From Aquimarina sp040786285 (lineage in GTDB: Bacteria; Bacteroidota; Bacteroidia; Flavobacteriales; Flavobacteriaceae): a DNA stretch of 64,000 bases. This document shows positions 1-12,100 of this stretch, in pieces (the stretch's first letter is position 1; the number at the start of each line of letters is the position of its first letter). The notes beneath the pieces were generated by a model. That model saw only the letters and a program-made list of their open reading frames with translations. It did no database searches and was not told where the DNA came from. The position numbers and the translations under genes were made by a program. The stretch is taken from assembly GCF_040786285.1 (NCBI RefSeq), contig NZ_JBFMKQ010000001.1:806001-870000 (forward strand), given 5' to 3'.

Positions 1-161
1 GTACAGGAGCAAAAAACTCTTGTGCAAAAGTGCAATAGCTTGCAAATAGACTAAATATGATAATATATTTCTTCATCTAACATTTAAAATTACAGATCAT
101 TAACTTTTCTCTTTCTGTGTCCTTAACCATACAGTTTTATAACTCACTTAGTGCCTATATA
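1..161. other. non-coding 3' flank of the giant adhesin gene
   Basis: This short AT-rich stretch follows the stop codon of the giant adhesin gene on the minus strand. No open reading frame of useful length and no clear stem-loop plus T-tract terminator is visible. The window edge cuts it, so the transcript end may lie outside. Confidence 0.4.
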
Positions 162-3100
162 TTATCTATATAATGTAAAGTGGCCTGTAAACTCTCTATT
201 ATCAACATCATTAAGGATTATTGTATACCAGTAATCTCCAGAAGGAAGTTCTTTTCCTTGGTAAAGACCGGCCCATCCTTGTTGATCTCCTTTAAACTCT
301 GCCAACATTCTACCGTATCGATCAAATATCATTACTTCCATGTTTTCAAAGAAGAATGGATCATCTGCATTAGGTGTAATCTGTCTTGGATACCAGAATC
401 GCTCATCTGGATTACCATTTGGATTATCAGGTGTAAAGTAGTTCGGGATACGAATATTAATATACGTAAGGGTTTGAACAACCAGGGTTTCACATCCTGC
501 TGCATCTACCACTCGTAATACATAATCTCCAGTCTCTCGTATTACAAAAATGTTTCCTGCTAATTCTGTGTAGTCTAATGGATCTAAATCATTAATTGTC
601 ATACCATCTTCTAATCTCACAAAATAGTATGCATAGTTTGGTTCTCTATCAAACTGTCTTCCTCCGCTTACAATAATTTGATACTCATTAGGATCTTGCG
701 GATTATTAGTCATTTGTGCAACCGGGGTCGTTAAAGGATCATAATTTAAGACCTCAACAGTTCCAATACTTCTTCTACACATCTGGAATTCCATAAATCC
801 TTCATACTCACCAGGAGTAACCTCAAAAGTTTGATCAACCCCTGTATTGTTAGCTGGGTTCGGTGTTCCGTTGATACCATTAAGAGTATAAATAACACCT
901 GATTCCTCAGACAGCTCACCTACATTGAATGTCACAAAGTATTGCTCTTCGCTTGTCATTACAGGATTCATAGGGTCGCTATAATCAAACTCAGGACATA
1001 CTAAGCTTGGTTCTAGCTCAGCTTCAAGTACTACACCAGGTGTAATATCTATGTTAAATGCACCTTGACAGTTTGCGCTATTCTGAGAATCTCTAATAAA
1101 CAAGGTGGTCGTTCCTCCTGGAAGATTATCGATAAACAAGTTTGCTGGGTCGGCAACCAATTGATAATTTACTCCATCAATACTCCAGTAATATTCTGGA
1201 CTAGCTGGTGGTAGTGGTTGCAATCCTCCAGAAATTGATATTGTTGCTGTACCATTCATATCTCCAGCACAATCTTCTGGTGTTGTCGCTGTTACTATTG
1301 CATCAATAGGAGCTGGTTCGATAATTTCAACATTCAACTCTTCTCTAGGACAACCGTTAAAATCTTCTACTTCTACACGATAAATGTCAGCCGGTAAGTC
1401 TGTGAACGTGTGTTCTGCCGGTAGACCATCTATATCATCTTCTAAGAACGTAAATACAGCATTTCCTGCACTATCATATAATGAATAGAAATATGGTGCA
1501 GTTCCTCCAGGAGTACCAGGAGGAGTAATTACTCTTATAGATACACGAATACTACCATCTGTTTCTCCATTACAAGAGATCGGTGTCTCATCTACATCTA
1601 TTTGGAATTCTATTGGTTGATCTATAACAAAGTTTTGAACATCATCTACACAATCTCCACTCGTTGTAGTATAGGTATAGCTTCCCGCTAATAAGTCACC
1701 AAAGAAACTTGTAGTTTGCGTATTTCCAGAACCAACTGGACCAGGAAGTTCAACCACATTACCTAGGTAGTCAGTACCTTCTACACGATATCCATAATTA
1801 CCTAGACCCCCTGTCGCTGTTGCATCAATAGAACCTGTTGGTTCGCTGAAACACACAATAAAGTCATTACTAAGGTCTAAGGTTACTACAAATGGATCAG
1901 GGTTTCTAACCTGTATCGTATTTGAAGCCGGAGACTCACACATGTTACCATCTCTAACATAGAAATCGTAATTTCCTGCTGGTAAACCAGCAAATGTATC
2001 ACTAGCTTGCCATGTAATTGGACCTCCATTATTACTAACTCCAAATTCATATGGTGCTCCAATTCCACCACCTGGGATTACTTGGATGTTATTTGGATTA
2101 GCAGTCAAACAGCTTATTCCGGTAGCATTAACATCTATTGTTACTGCTGGCGGTGTATCAATAATAACTGTTGCTGTGTCCTCACACGTTAAATTATCAG
2201 AAACCGTAACAACATAAGTCCCTGGTTTTAGATCATCCCACATGAATGTATCTGTACCATTATTGACAGCCGTATTTTGCGTACCATCTGGTAACGTTAA
2301 GGCAAAGAAATATGTGCCTACACCTTGACCACCTGTCACTCTTGCTGTAATTATTCCATCCTCACTATCAGCACAATCCAATGTAATATTAGCAATTGGA
2401 TCTAGCACTAATTGAGCTGGTGGTTGGATATTGATCGTATCTGTTGCATCACAACCTCTGCTATCTCTAACTCTTACCACATAATCTATACCTGCAGGTG
2501 CAATGCCACCATCTAATCCTAAATCTCCAAATCTTGGATCAGTACTAAATGGTGCTAATATTACTCCTCCTGCAGTTTCTAACTGGTATTCTAAACCTCC
2601 TGGAGCTGGAACTCCACCTTCTCCTACCGCTTCTATTAAGGCATCATCTCCTCCAGGGATTGGTGGGTTACAACTTTCTTCTCGTATTTGATTCGCAGTA
2701 ACTCGAAGTTCTGCTGGTAAGGTAATCGCAACTACATTAGAATCATCAGTACAGAATGGGGTTAGTGTAGCTGTTACGGTAACGACTATGTTACCTGCTT
2801 CTAATCCTGGGATATTTAGTCCTGTTGGTGGATCGGTTGTGGTGTCACCTGGTGCAGGTAAACTTACAGTACCTGTAGTAGTGTTTGTAACCACATACGT
2901 ATACGCTCCTGTGTATCCTGTAACAATTAAGTTTACGGATCCATCTGGTGGGATCGTATTAAAGCAACTCACATCATTTCCTAAAGTGATCTCAGCTTCA
3001 ATGGTATCAAACTCTACAATATCATACGAAGGAGTATCTATAAAACACCCTGTTCCTGTATCGGTAATTCTAAACACATACGATCCTACACTTGGTAAAC

Positions 3101-6100
3101 TAAATACTACATTGGTAGCATTCGCTTCAACAGCAACTGTACCAGGATTATCATCTGTTCCTGCAGCTACATTTAACTGAGAAGGTACCGGTGTGGTACC
3201 GCTTCCACTGATTTCTACAAAATCAAATGGTCCTGTTCCTCCAGTAATCGAAACAATAACCGTTTCATCATTATTACAAGAAATCACCCCTCCATTAGGA
3301 CCTAAGGTATCTCTGGTTATTGTAGGATCTGTCATGATCGCAAATGGTGGTACAATAACATCAAAAGTCGTAAACACACAATTATTATTATCGGTAACTG
3401 TAATGGTGTATGTACCATCAACCGGAGCGTCAATCTCATACTGAACATCTGGTAATCCTGCATTTGCATCAGCTACATCGGTTTCTGTACCCGAAGTAGA
3501 TGGTCCTATATAAGAAACATCATAAGGTGATGTACCGCCACTAATGGTTAAGGTAATCACTGGGAATACAGAATCATTAGAACCATCACAACTATATGGT
3601 GTCTGTGAAGGGACAACATTGAGTGCTGCTAATGGCTGACCAACATCTATTGGCTCTACTGTGGCTGTACATCCTGTACCAGAAGTAACAACAACCTCAT
3701 ACTGACCTGCTGGTATTGGCGCTATTGTATTATTGAATAACGGACTTGCCTGAGGGCCAGCTACTGAAGCTCCTGTCGCCGTAGGCGATGGATCATAAAC
3801 AAATAACTCGTATGTATAAGGCGGATTATCATCTGCCGTAGGATCTAATTCAATTAAAATGGTACCATCATCTCCTCCAAAACATAATACATCTGTAACA
3901 GTTGCTGAAGGTATTGGATCAACAAACGTCGGTACGGTAACCTCGTCGGTAGCCGTACACCCTGGTGCAGTGTTAATTGCACTATCAGTTACTTCTACTC
4001 TATAGTCTCCTGGGAATATACCGTTTGTTCCGACAACAGTACTGCTAAACGTAAGCTGATTTGCTCCTGGACCTGGTGTTTGTGTCACTCCAACAATAGA
4101 AATACCGGTGCCGGCATCAACCAAATCGAAAGTGAAATTACCAGGGTTAGCAACAAAATCAGAACCTCCTGTTACTGTCGCTATTATCGTAGCATCATTA
4201 TCTCTACACGTCGGATCTGTAATGGTAGCCGTTACTGATAACTCTGGGAAAACTGTAATCGTTCTTGGTAATGATGGACATCCATTCTCATCAAAAGCAA
4301 CTACAGAATAGGTTCCTGGACCACTTACTGTAAAGTCTACAGTGGCAGTATTAACCCCTGTAGATGTACCTGCTACTTGAGCTCCTCCATCTAAAGAGAA
4401 TGTCAATGTTCCTGTTCCCGGTGGAATCGTAACATTACTCGTTGCCGTTACCGTAAATTCATAAACATTATCAAAAACACACGCGTCATCTACAAACGGA
4501 TCTATAGTGTCTATAGTTGGTGCTGGAGTTGGTGGCGGTATAACGATTTGCCTAGGAGTTATACACCCATTAGCATCTCGTACAAAAATCACCCAATCTA
4601 ATACAAACACCGGTCCTGGACCTGGATCTAAACTAAATGTATCCGATAATGGGAATACCCCTGGTGTAGCTGGTGGTGGACCAGGAACAAGTGTTCCTGC
4701 AACCGCAGCATACTCATAAGGGCCTACTCCTCCATTTGCATCCATTGTAACTACTGATAATGGATTATTACAATCCGGTGCTATGGCACTTACAAGATCT
4801 AGTGTTAATGGAGCTGGTTGGGTAATAGTTATCGCATTAGAATCGTCATCACAGAACGGTGTTTGTGTAGCTGTTACTGTAACTACGATATTACCCGCTC
4901 CTAATCCAGGAATATTAATTGTTCCTGAGGCAGTATTCTCACCTACACTATTAACCGTTGCGCCAGTAGTGGTATTGGTAGCCACATAATCATATGTTCC
5001 CGTATACCCAGTAACTGTTAAGTCTACTGATCCATCTGTTGTTGGTGGAGTGGTATTACAAGAAGCATTATTACCTAGAACTATAGTAGCTTCTATAGTG
5101 TCAAAAGGAGCAATTTCGTAAGGAGGTGTATCAATAAAACATCCCGTTCCTGTATCTGTAATTCTAAATATATAAGACCCAGGATCTGGTAATGCGAATG
5201 TCACATTGGTAGCGTTTGCTTCAACAGCAACTGTACCTGGATTGTCATCTGTTCCTGCAGCTATTCCTAGCTGAGACACAGGTGTAGTAGTATTACCATT
5301 TATTTCTACAAAATCAAATGGGCCCGTTCCTCCTGTAATTGATACAGTGACCGTTTCATCATTTGTACAAGAAATTACTCCTCCATTAGGACCGAGAGCA
5401 TCTCTGGTTACTGTCGGATCCGTCATGATTGGGAAAACCGGAATCACCGTATCCGGAACAATAGTAAATGAACAATTATTTGAGTCTAACACAGTGATCA
5501 CATAGGTTCCTGCTACATCGGCATCAATTACATATTGAGCACCCGTAACCGCTATGTTTGTTCCAGATAATGGTCCTGTATACGTTATTCTATATGGTGG
5601 CGTACCATTTAAAATATCAACGGTAATATTAGGCAATATATCATTATTAGAAGCATCACACCCGTAAGCACTTGCTGTTGCACTTGCTGTTAATGCTAAA
5701 GGACTTGGTACAGTAATGTTTTCAATGGCATCCTCACACCCAGAATCTGATATGATACGAATACCATAAACATTCCCTGGCGCTGGGTTTAAAGAAATAT
5801 CTGCAAGATTATCAAATAATGGATCGCTAGGTTGTGTAAGTAATAATATACCCGTTCCAGTAGGTCCTTGCCATAATTCATAGGTAAATGGTCCATCGGT
5901 ATCTGTACCGGCCTGTATGTTAACTAATATAGAACCATCACTACCTCCATTACAACTTACATCTGTAATCGTTGGTGGGTCTAATACTGGTTCTGTTGGT
6001 ATTGGTCTTGACACATCATCGGTCACGGCACATCCTCCTGGAGCAGGTGCTGCAGGGCCTATGGTAAGGTCTCTAACTTCTACTGTATATGTACCTGCAG

Positions 6101-9100
6101 TAACATTATTAAATGTAGCAGCAGGAATACCTAATATGGCACCCGTTTGTACTATAGGTACGATTGGAGTACCACTACTATCTGTACCCGTAAGGGTAAA
6201 TGTAAAGTTTGCAAAATTAGTAGCAAAACCAGACCCTCCGGTTACCGTAACTTCAATAGTTCCATCATCTGCTAAACATGTTGGATCAGGCGCTATAAAG
6301 TTGGCATCAACAATAAGTTCTGGGTATACAATCATTCTATCTGCATCCTCACAACCATTTATATCTCTTACTGTTAATGTATATTCGTCTATACTTGGAC
6401 CAGTAACCGTATATGTATATTCATACAAATTACCACCTAACGAAGCCCCGGCAACAAATATGGGACTGTCTGCAGTTCCAGTATCACCATCGTCTATACC
6501 AAATTCTAACTGGCTTTCTCCTGTGGCTTGTACTGTAAATGTATAGTTATTATTAAAAATACAGGCATTATCTACAAATGCTGGTACTACTGTAAATTGT
6601 GGATCTGCCGTACGAGTAATCATTACAGGTCTTGTAACAGGAGTACTACAACGATCGTCTATCACATAAATATCCCAGTCTAATTGGAAAGGAGCTACCG
6701 CACCTGGATTTAGATCTAATACATTATTTGTTGAATAGTCGGTTGCAGGATTTGGAGCAGGATCGCCTGCCGGTACTGCAGCATATTGATATGGTGGCAC
6801 GCCACCGATACCATTAGCAACAACCTGTGCCACCGTATTACAGTTTGCAACTGTAGGTGTTCCTAAACTTAAATCAAGTATTGTGGGTTCTGTAATTGTA
6901 AATATCACCGATGAGTTACATGGTGTAACTACACCTCCGTCTGTTTCAGTTACTCTTAACAAATATTCTCCTGGTCCAAAACCTCTTACCACTCCACTAT
7001 CTGGTCCTGGTGGTACAACTGTTTGAGGATTTCCACCTGGAGCATCAAATGTAAGTCCTTCACTAACAATAATATCTGTAGCTAAATCAGTGGTTCTAAA
7101 CACATTATACGTTAGCTCGGTTCCTTGATAATCATTAACATCAAAAGTAAATAAGCCATCATCTGCGCCATTACAGGTTACATTGGTTTCTGTTCCTGTA
7201 ATACTAACTGTTCCTACCGGGTTTGGTGGTGGGGCCAATGTTCTTATATCGGTACATCCCGTTGATGTATCTCTTACTTCAAAACTAAATGGTGTACCAA
7301 ACGGTAAGTTAAGAAATTGATGATTACGTTCAAAAGGGGTTCCACTTGTCACAGGTAAAGCATTCAATGCTCCAAAGACACCACTTGGGTATTCTCTAAT
7401 TTCAAAAGGCCCTGTACCTCCAGATACGGAGATAGAAGCAGTAACTCCATCAAGACACGATCCTGTGGTTGATGCAGCAATAGAAAAAATTGCAGGAGTT
7501 GCTATATTAAAAGGATCTTCAGTAACACAACCATTATCGTCTACAATTCTTAGTTTATAATCTCCAAAATCAAGATCTGCAAAAGTAACTGTCGTTGCAG
7601 AAGTAGGTCCTACTGGATTAGGAGAAGTTGTGGTTGCAGGTGTATCATCGATATTTAATAAGGTATATGTATAATCTGGTGTTCCACCGGCAATGGCACT
7701 ATATACAACATTACCAAGAACATTTCCTCCAACACCACATGTAATATCGGTTTCAACTCTTGTAAAGGTAAAAGGTTCTGGTTCGAAAACAAATGCACTA
7801 AATGTTGTTGTACAGCCTTTACCATCCATTACAACATAGATATACTCTCTACCTAATGGATCCACTGAAGGAGCGTCACCTACTAAACCACCATAGGTAG
7901 TTTGAGGTGAAAATCCTAAACCATTAAAATTGATCATATATGGAGGCGTACCTATCGTATTGTCTATATTAACTGTTACCGATCCGTCTGCCAAGCCCGG
8001 ACAAGTAGCATCTGTTACTGTTGGGGCTAATACTGCTGGATTCGGAGCAGGATCAATAGTGATCACATCTGAAAGATCAGTACAAGCAACCGTTGGTGGA
8101 GTTGCGGTATCCGTAACTCTAAATTGGTAGTCACCAGGCGTTGTTGTGGTAAAAGGAATAGGGCCGGCGTAAGCTGCAAAAGCACCTCCGTTGAAACTAA
8201 CCTCTAACGAAGTGGCTCCATTTCCTCCTGTAACTACTATGTCTATTTGTGCATCTGGTGTAGCAGAACAATCAATGTTCTTTAATCTCGTAGCTGTAAC
8301 AATAAGCTCATCTTGGATCTCAAAAGTAATCGCTCCTGAAGTACAACCATTATCATCTGATACCACTACACTATAATTACTTCCCGAATTTCTTGGAGTA
8401 AGGTTTGGTATTTCGAAAGTATTAGCAGGTAATCCGACGGGTATTGTAAAATCAACTGCAACTGGTACTCCACCATCCAAGCTGTATGTATATGGAGCTA
8501 CTCCACCTGTAATGGTTACCCATTGTGTAGCCGGATCAGCATTGGTATAACACTGATCTCCTCCTTCAGTTAATGCAAGAGTTATTGGCGGTGCCTGGAA
8601 AAGATCTACATTTTGAGTAGGTGCCTCACAAGCTGTTGTTGGATCATTTGTATCTCTAACTGCAACTATATATGTAATAGGTGTTGGAGGAGTTCCCCCA
8701 GCTAAACCTGTAAACACATTATTATTTTGATATGCAACCAATACAGCACCAAGATTGTCTCTTAGCTCATATTGATATCCACCTCTACCGCCAGAAGCAG
8801 TAACTGTAATTGTTCCATTTAGTGCATTACAATCAGCAATTGAAGGCGTTGCTGTAAATGATAAAACTGCAGGTTCTGTTATAACCACTTGTGTCGTTGC
8901 AGGACAATTTGTAGTATCATCGGTAACAACAATATCGTATGTTCCTGCACCTAAGCCAGGTATTGGCGTAGGAGTAGTATTAATCGGACCACCAGTAATA
9001 GATCCTACTATTGTACCACCTGTAACAGTATAGCTATAGGTAGTCGATGTTAAATCTATCCCAGTAACATTAAAAGATAATGCTGCATCAGTATCTCCAT

Positions 9101-12100
9101 TACAAGTAGGCTCTGCAGTTACTGTTCCCGAAACTGCTATAGGAGCCACATTAGGTACTGTATAATCTTCAGAATATATACATCCATCTGTAGTTGTTAT
9201 TGCTTCAAAGGTATATGTGGTTCCGGCTGGTAAGTTAGGAAATGTGCTTCCTGGGCCAAATGCTGTTACATTTGCTGCCGGAGCAGCTATTCTAAATTCA
9301 AAACTAACAGCGCCGTTACTTCCTGTAGCTGTTAGTGTAACATCAGATGTAAGTGCAGGACACTGCACCTGTGTCTGAACAAAAGTTAAGTCTGTAACTT
9401 CCTGTAAAGGGTCTATTGTTCGCGATCCTAAATTTACAGGACAAGCTCTTGTGTCTGTATCTTGAATGAATAAGGTATATGTCCCATCAGTTAAGTTATT
9501 AAATACTCCTGTCGTATTCGTAAAATCAACCCCATCTATACTATATTCATAACTACCATTACCGTTTGCGGGATTTGAAATAGTTATTACTGCTAATTGA
9601 GGTGTTGTGCTTGATCCACTGGCATCACAACGATAATCTGAAACAGCAATATCTGCAGATATAGGTGTCGGTGCTGTAATTGTGGCATTTAAAACAGGTG
9701 TTATATCGCACCCATCACCATCGGTAATGGTAATAGTATGCGGTCCTACGCCTACATTAGTAAAGTTATTTGTCGTTACTCCTGTTGGACCTACTGTCGT
9801 GGTTCCATCAAGAATATAGGTAAATGGCCCATCTCCTGCGGTAACAGTCACCAAAATAGAACCGCCATCTCCTGGACAGTCTGGATCTGTTGGGACTGCA
9901 GTAGCAGCTAATGGTATATAAGGAGTTACTATAATTTCGTTTGATAAGGCAATACAACCCTCGCCATCAGTAACTCTAATTTGATATGTTCCTCCAGTGT
10001 TTATAGAAACAGGCGATGTAACATTAGCACTAAAAACTCCTCCAGTACCTACATCAATAACATCAAAAGTATAAGCTCCATCTCCACCTGTTGCAGTAAA
10101 CTCTATTGTTGCATCTGGAGTTGGTGCACATGTTAAGTCTTTGGTTAAATTAGCAGTTATTGTTAATTCTGGATTAATCGTAAAATTAATTGGAGCAGAT
10201 GCACATGTGCTTGCTGTATTGGTAACTGTAACCGTATAAGCTCCAGGTGCTAAATTAGGAATCTCAAAAGTAGTAGCGTTTGGTGCTGGTGGTGATGCTA
10301 AAAATGCAACCGCAACCGGTGCTCCTCCATTAAGACTATATGTAAATGGCCCTACCGGTGTTTCTGTTGGTGAAATGACGATCCACTGCGTAGCAGGATC
10401 TGCCGGAGTATAACATTCGTCTCCACCTGTATCTAGCGCTAAAGTAGGTGGGCCTGTCACTGGCATCACTACCTGTTGATCAACCTCACAGGCTAGCGTA
10501 GGATCGCTATTATCTCGTACAAAAACTGTATAGGTCGCAGGAGTCAAGTTGTTAAACACATTACTTGCCTGGTAAGCAACTAAAACTGCAACACCTGCAG
10601 CGTCTCTTAATTCATATTGATATCCTCCTCGTCCACCGACAGCATTAACGGTTATGATACCTGTAGGGTTACCACAATCTGCAGAATCAACATCTGTTGT
10701 AAAGCTCAATGGTGTTGCTGGTTCTGTGATATCTACGGTTGCTGTATCAGTACAATTTCCTGAAGCTAAGCTAGTATCTGTAACGGTAATCGTATACGTA
10801 CCGGCTACTAAAGGTGTTGCTGGGCTCTGAATTGTAACAGAGGTGGTAACAACCCCAGTTGCACTTGCTATTACTGTTGTGCTAGGTGCTGGCCCCTGAA
10901 TTGTATAATCAAAAGAAGCACTATTACCCACAGTAAAGGTAAAGGCTCCATCATTATCGCCTACACAAGTTACTGGCCTGTCTTGTACAGCACTTGTGAT
11001 ATCTATTTCAGGAACAGCTGTTCCTGTAAAATTACCTGTATTTGTACATTCACTATCACTTCGTCTGGCAGTTACCGTATACGATACTCCATTAGTAAAT
11101 GTATAGTTGGTTGTAGTACTAAATACCGTGCTACCAGTGGCCGCTGCTCCTGTGGCAGGGTCTGGTGTAATACTAAATTCATAAACTGTAGGTGCTGTAA
11201 GTACCGGTAAGGCCGAAACCACAACGTCTACTGTTTGATTAGAACAATCTTGATCACCTGGTGTAATGGTAACGCTATCAACTTCTAAAAGTGGATCTAT
11301 CGTAATTGGGAAGCTCTCAACACAAGTCCCTGCTTGATCTCTAACATATAAAGTGAAAGAACCAGCACTTGGAAAATCTATGGTGAAAGGAATTGCTCCA
11401 ACTGCAGTAAACGGACCCGCCGGATTTAAGCTCCACTCATAACTACCAGAACCACCAGCAATTGCTGTTACTTGTACTTGTGCATCTGGAGTAGCTGTAC
11501 AACTCAATAATCTAAAATTATCATCTATTGTGGCAACTATTTCACCTGGAGTGGTAAAAGTTACATCTGGTGTCACTGTAAAATCACAACCAAATTGATC
11601 TTCTACAGTAACCGTATGGGATACTGTAGGATCAACATTGTTAAACGTTTCTGTCGTATTATTACTTGGGCCAATTCTTACTTCTGAAGGAGTCCCTAGG
11701 TTTAAAATATATGTAAATGGACCTTCAGCAAAACCTGCAGTAATAGTAACTACTATTGCTCCAAGATCTGAGTTACACGTAGGGTTTGTAGGAGTTGCAG
11801 TAGCCTCCACAGGCACATAATCTGTAACATCCACAGAGCCTGCAAATACTACACAATTGGTAGCATTATCAGATACATACACGGGGTAACTACCTGCTGT
11901 AGTTGCTCTAAATCGATATGTTGTTCCTGGTTCTGGTAAAAGGTTAGTTCCCAGAAAATCCATTTGGTTATTAAACGCAAAGCTTGGTGGAGTTCCTGTA
12001 CCTCCTGTAACCGTTACTTCATAAATTGCTATATCGCGATCTGGATCGAATGGCGGTGCCGTTGGATCAAAATCAGGATGTGTTGGATCGTTAAGGTTTG

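Noticed and set aside
5917..6546. 209-codon plus-strand ORF inside the adhesin
   Set aside because: Antisense shadow of a repetitive gene; the composition mirrors the Thr/Gly/Val-rich opposite frame.
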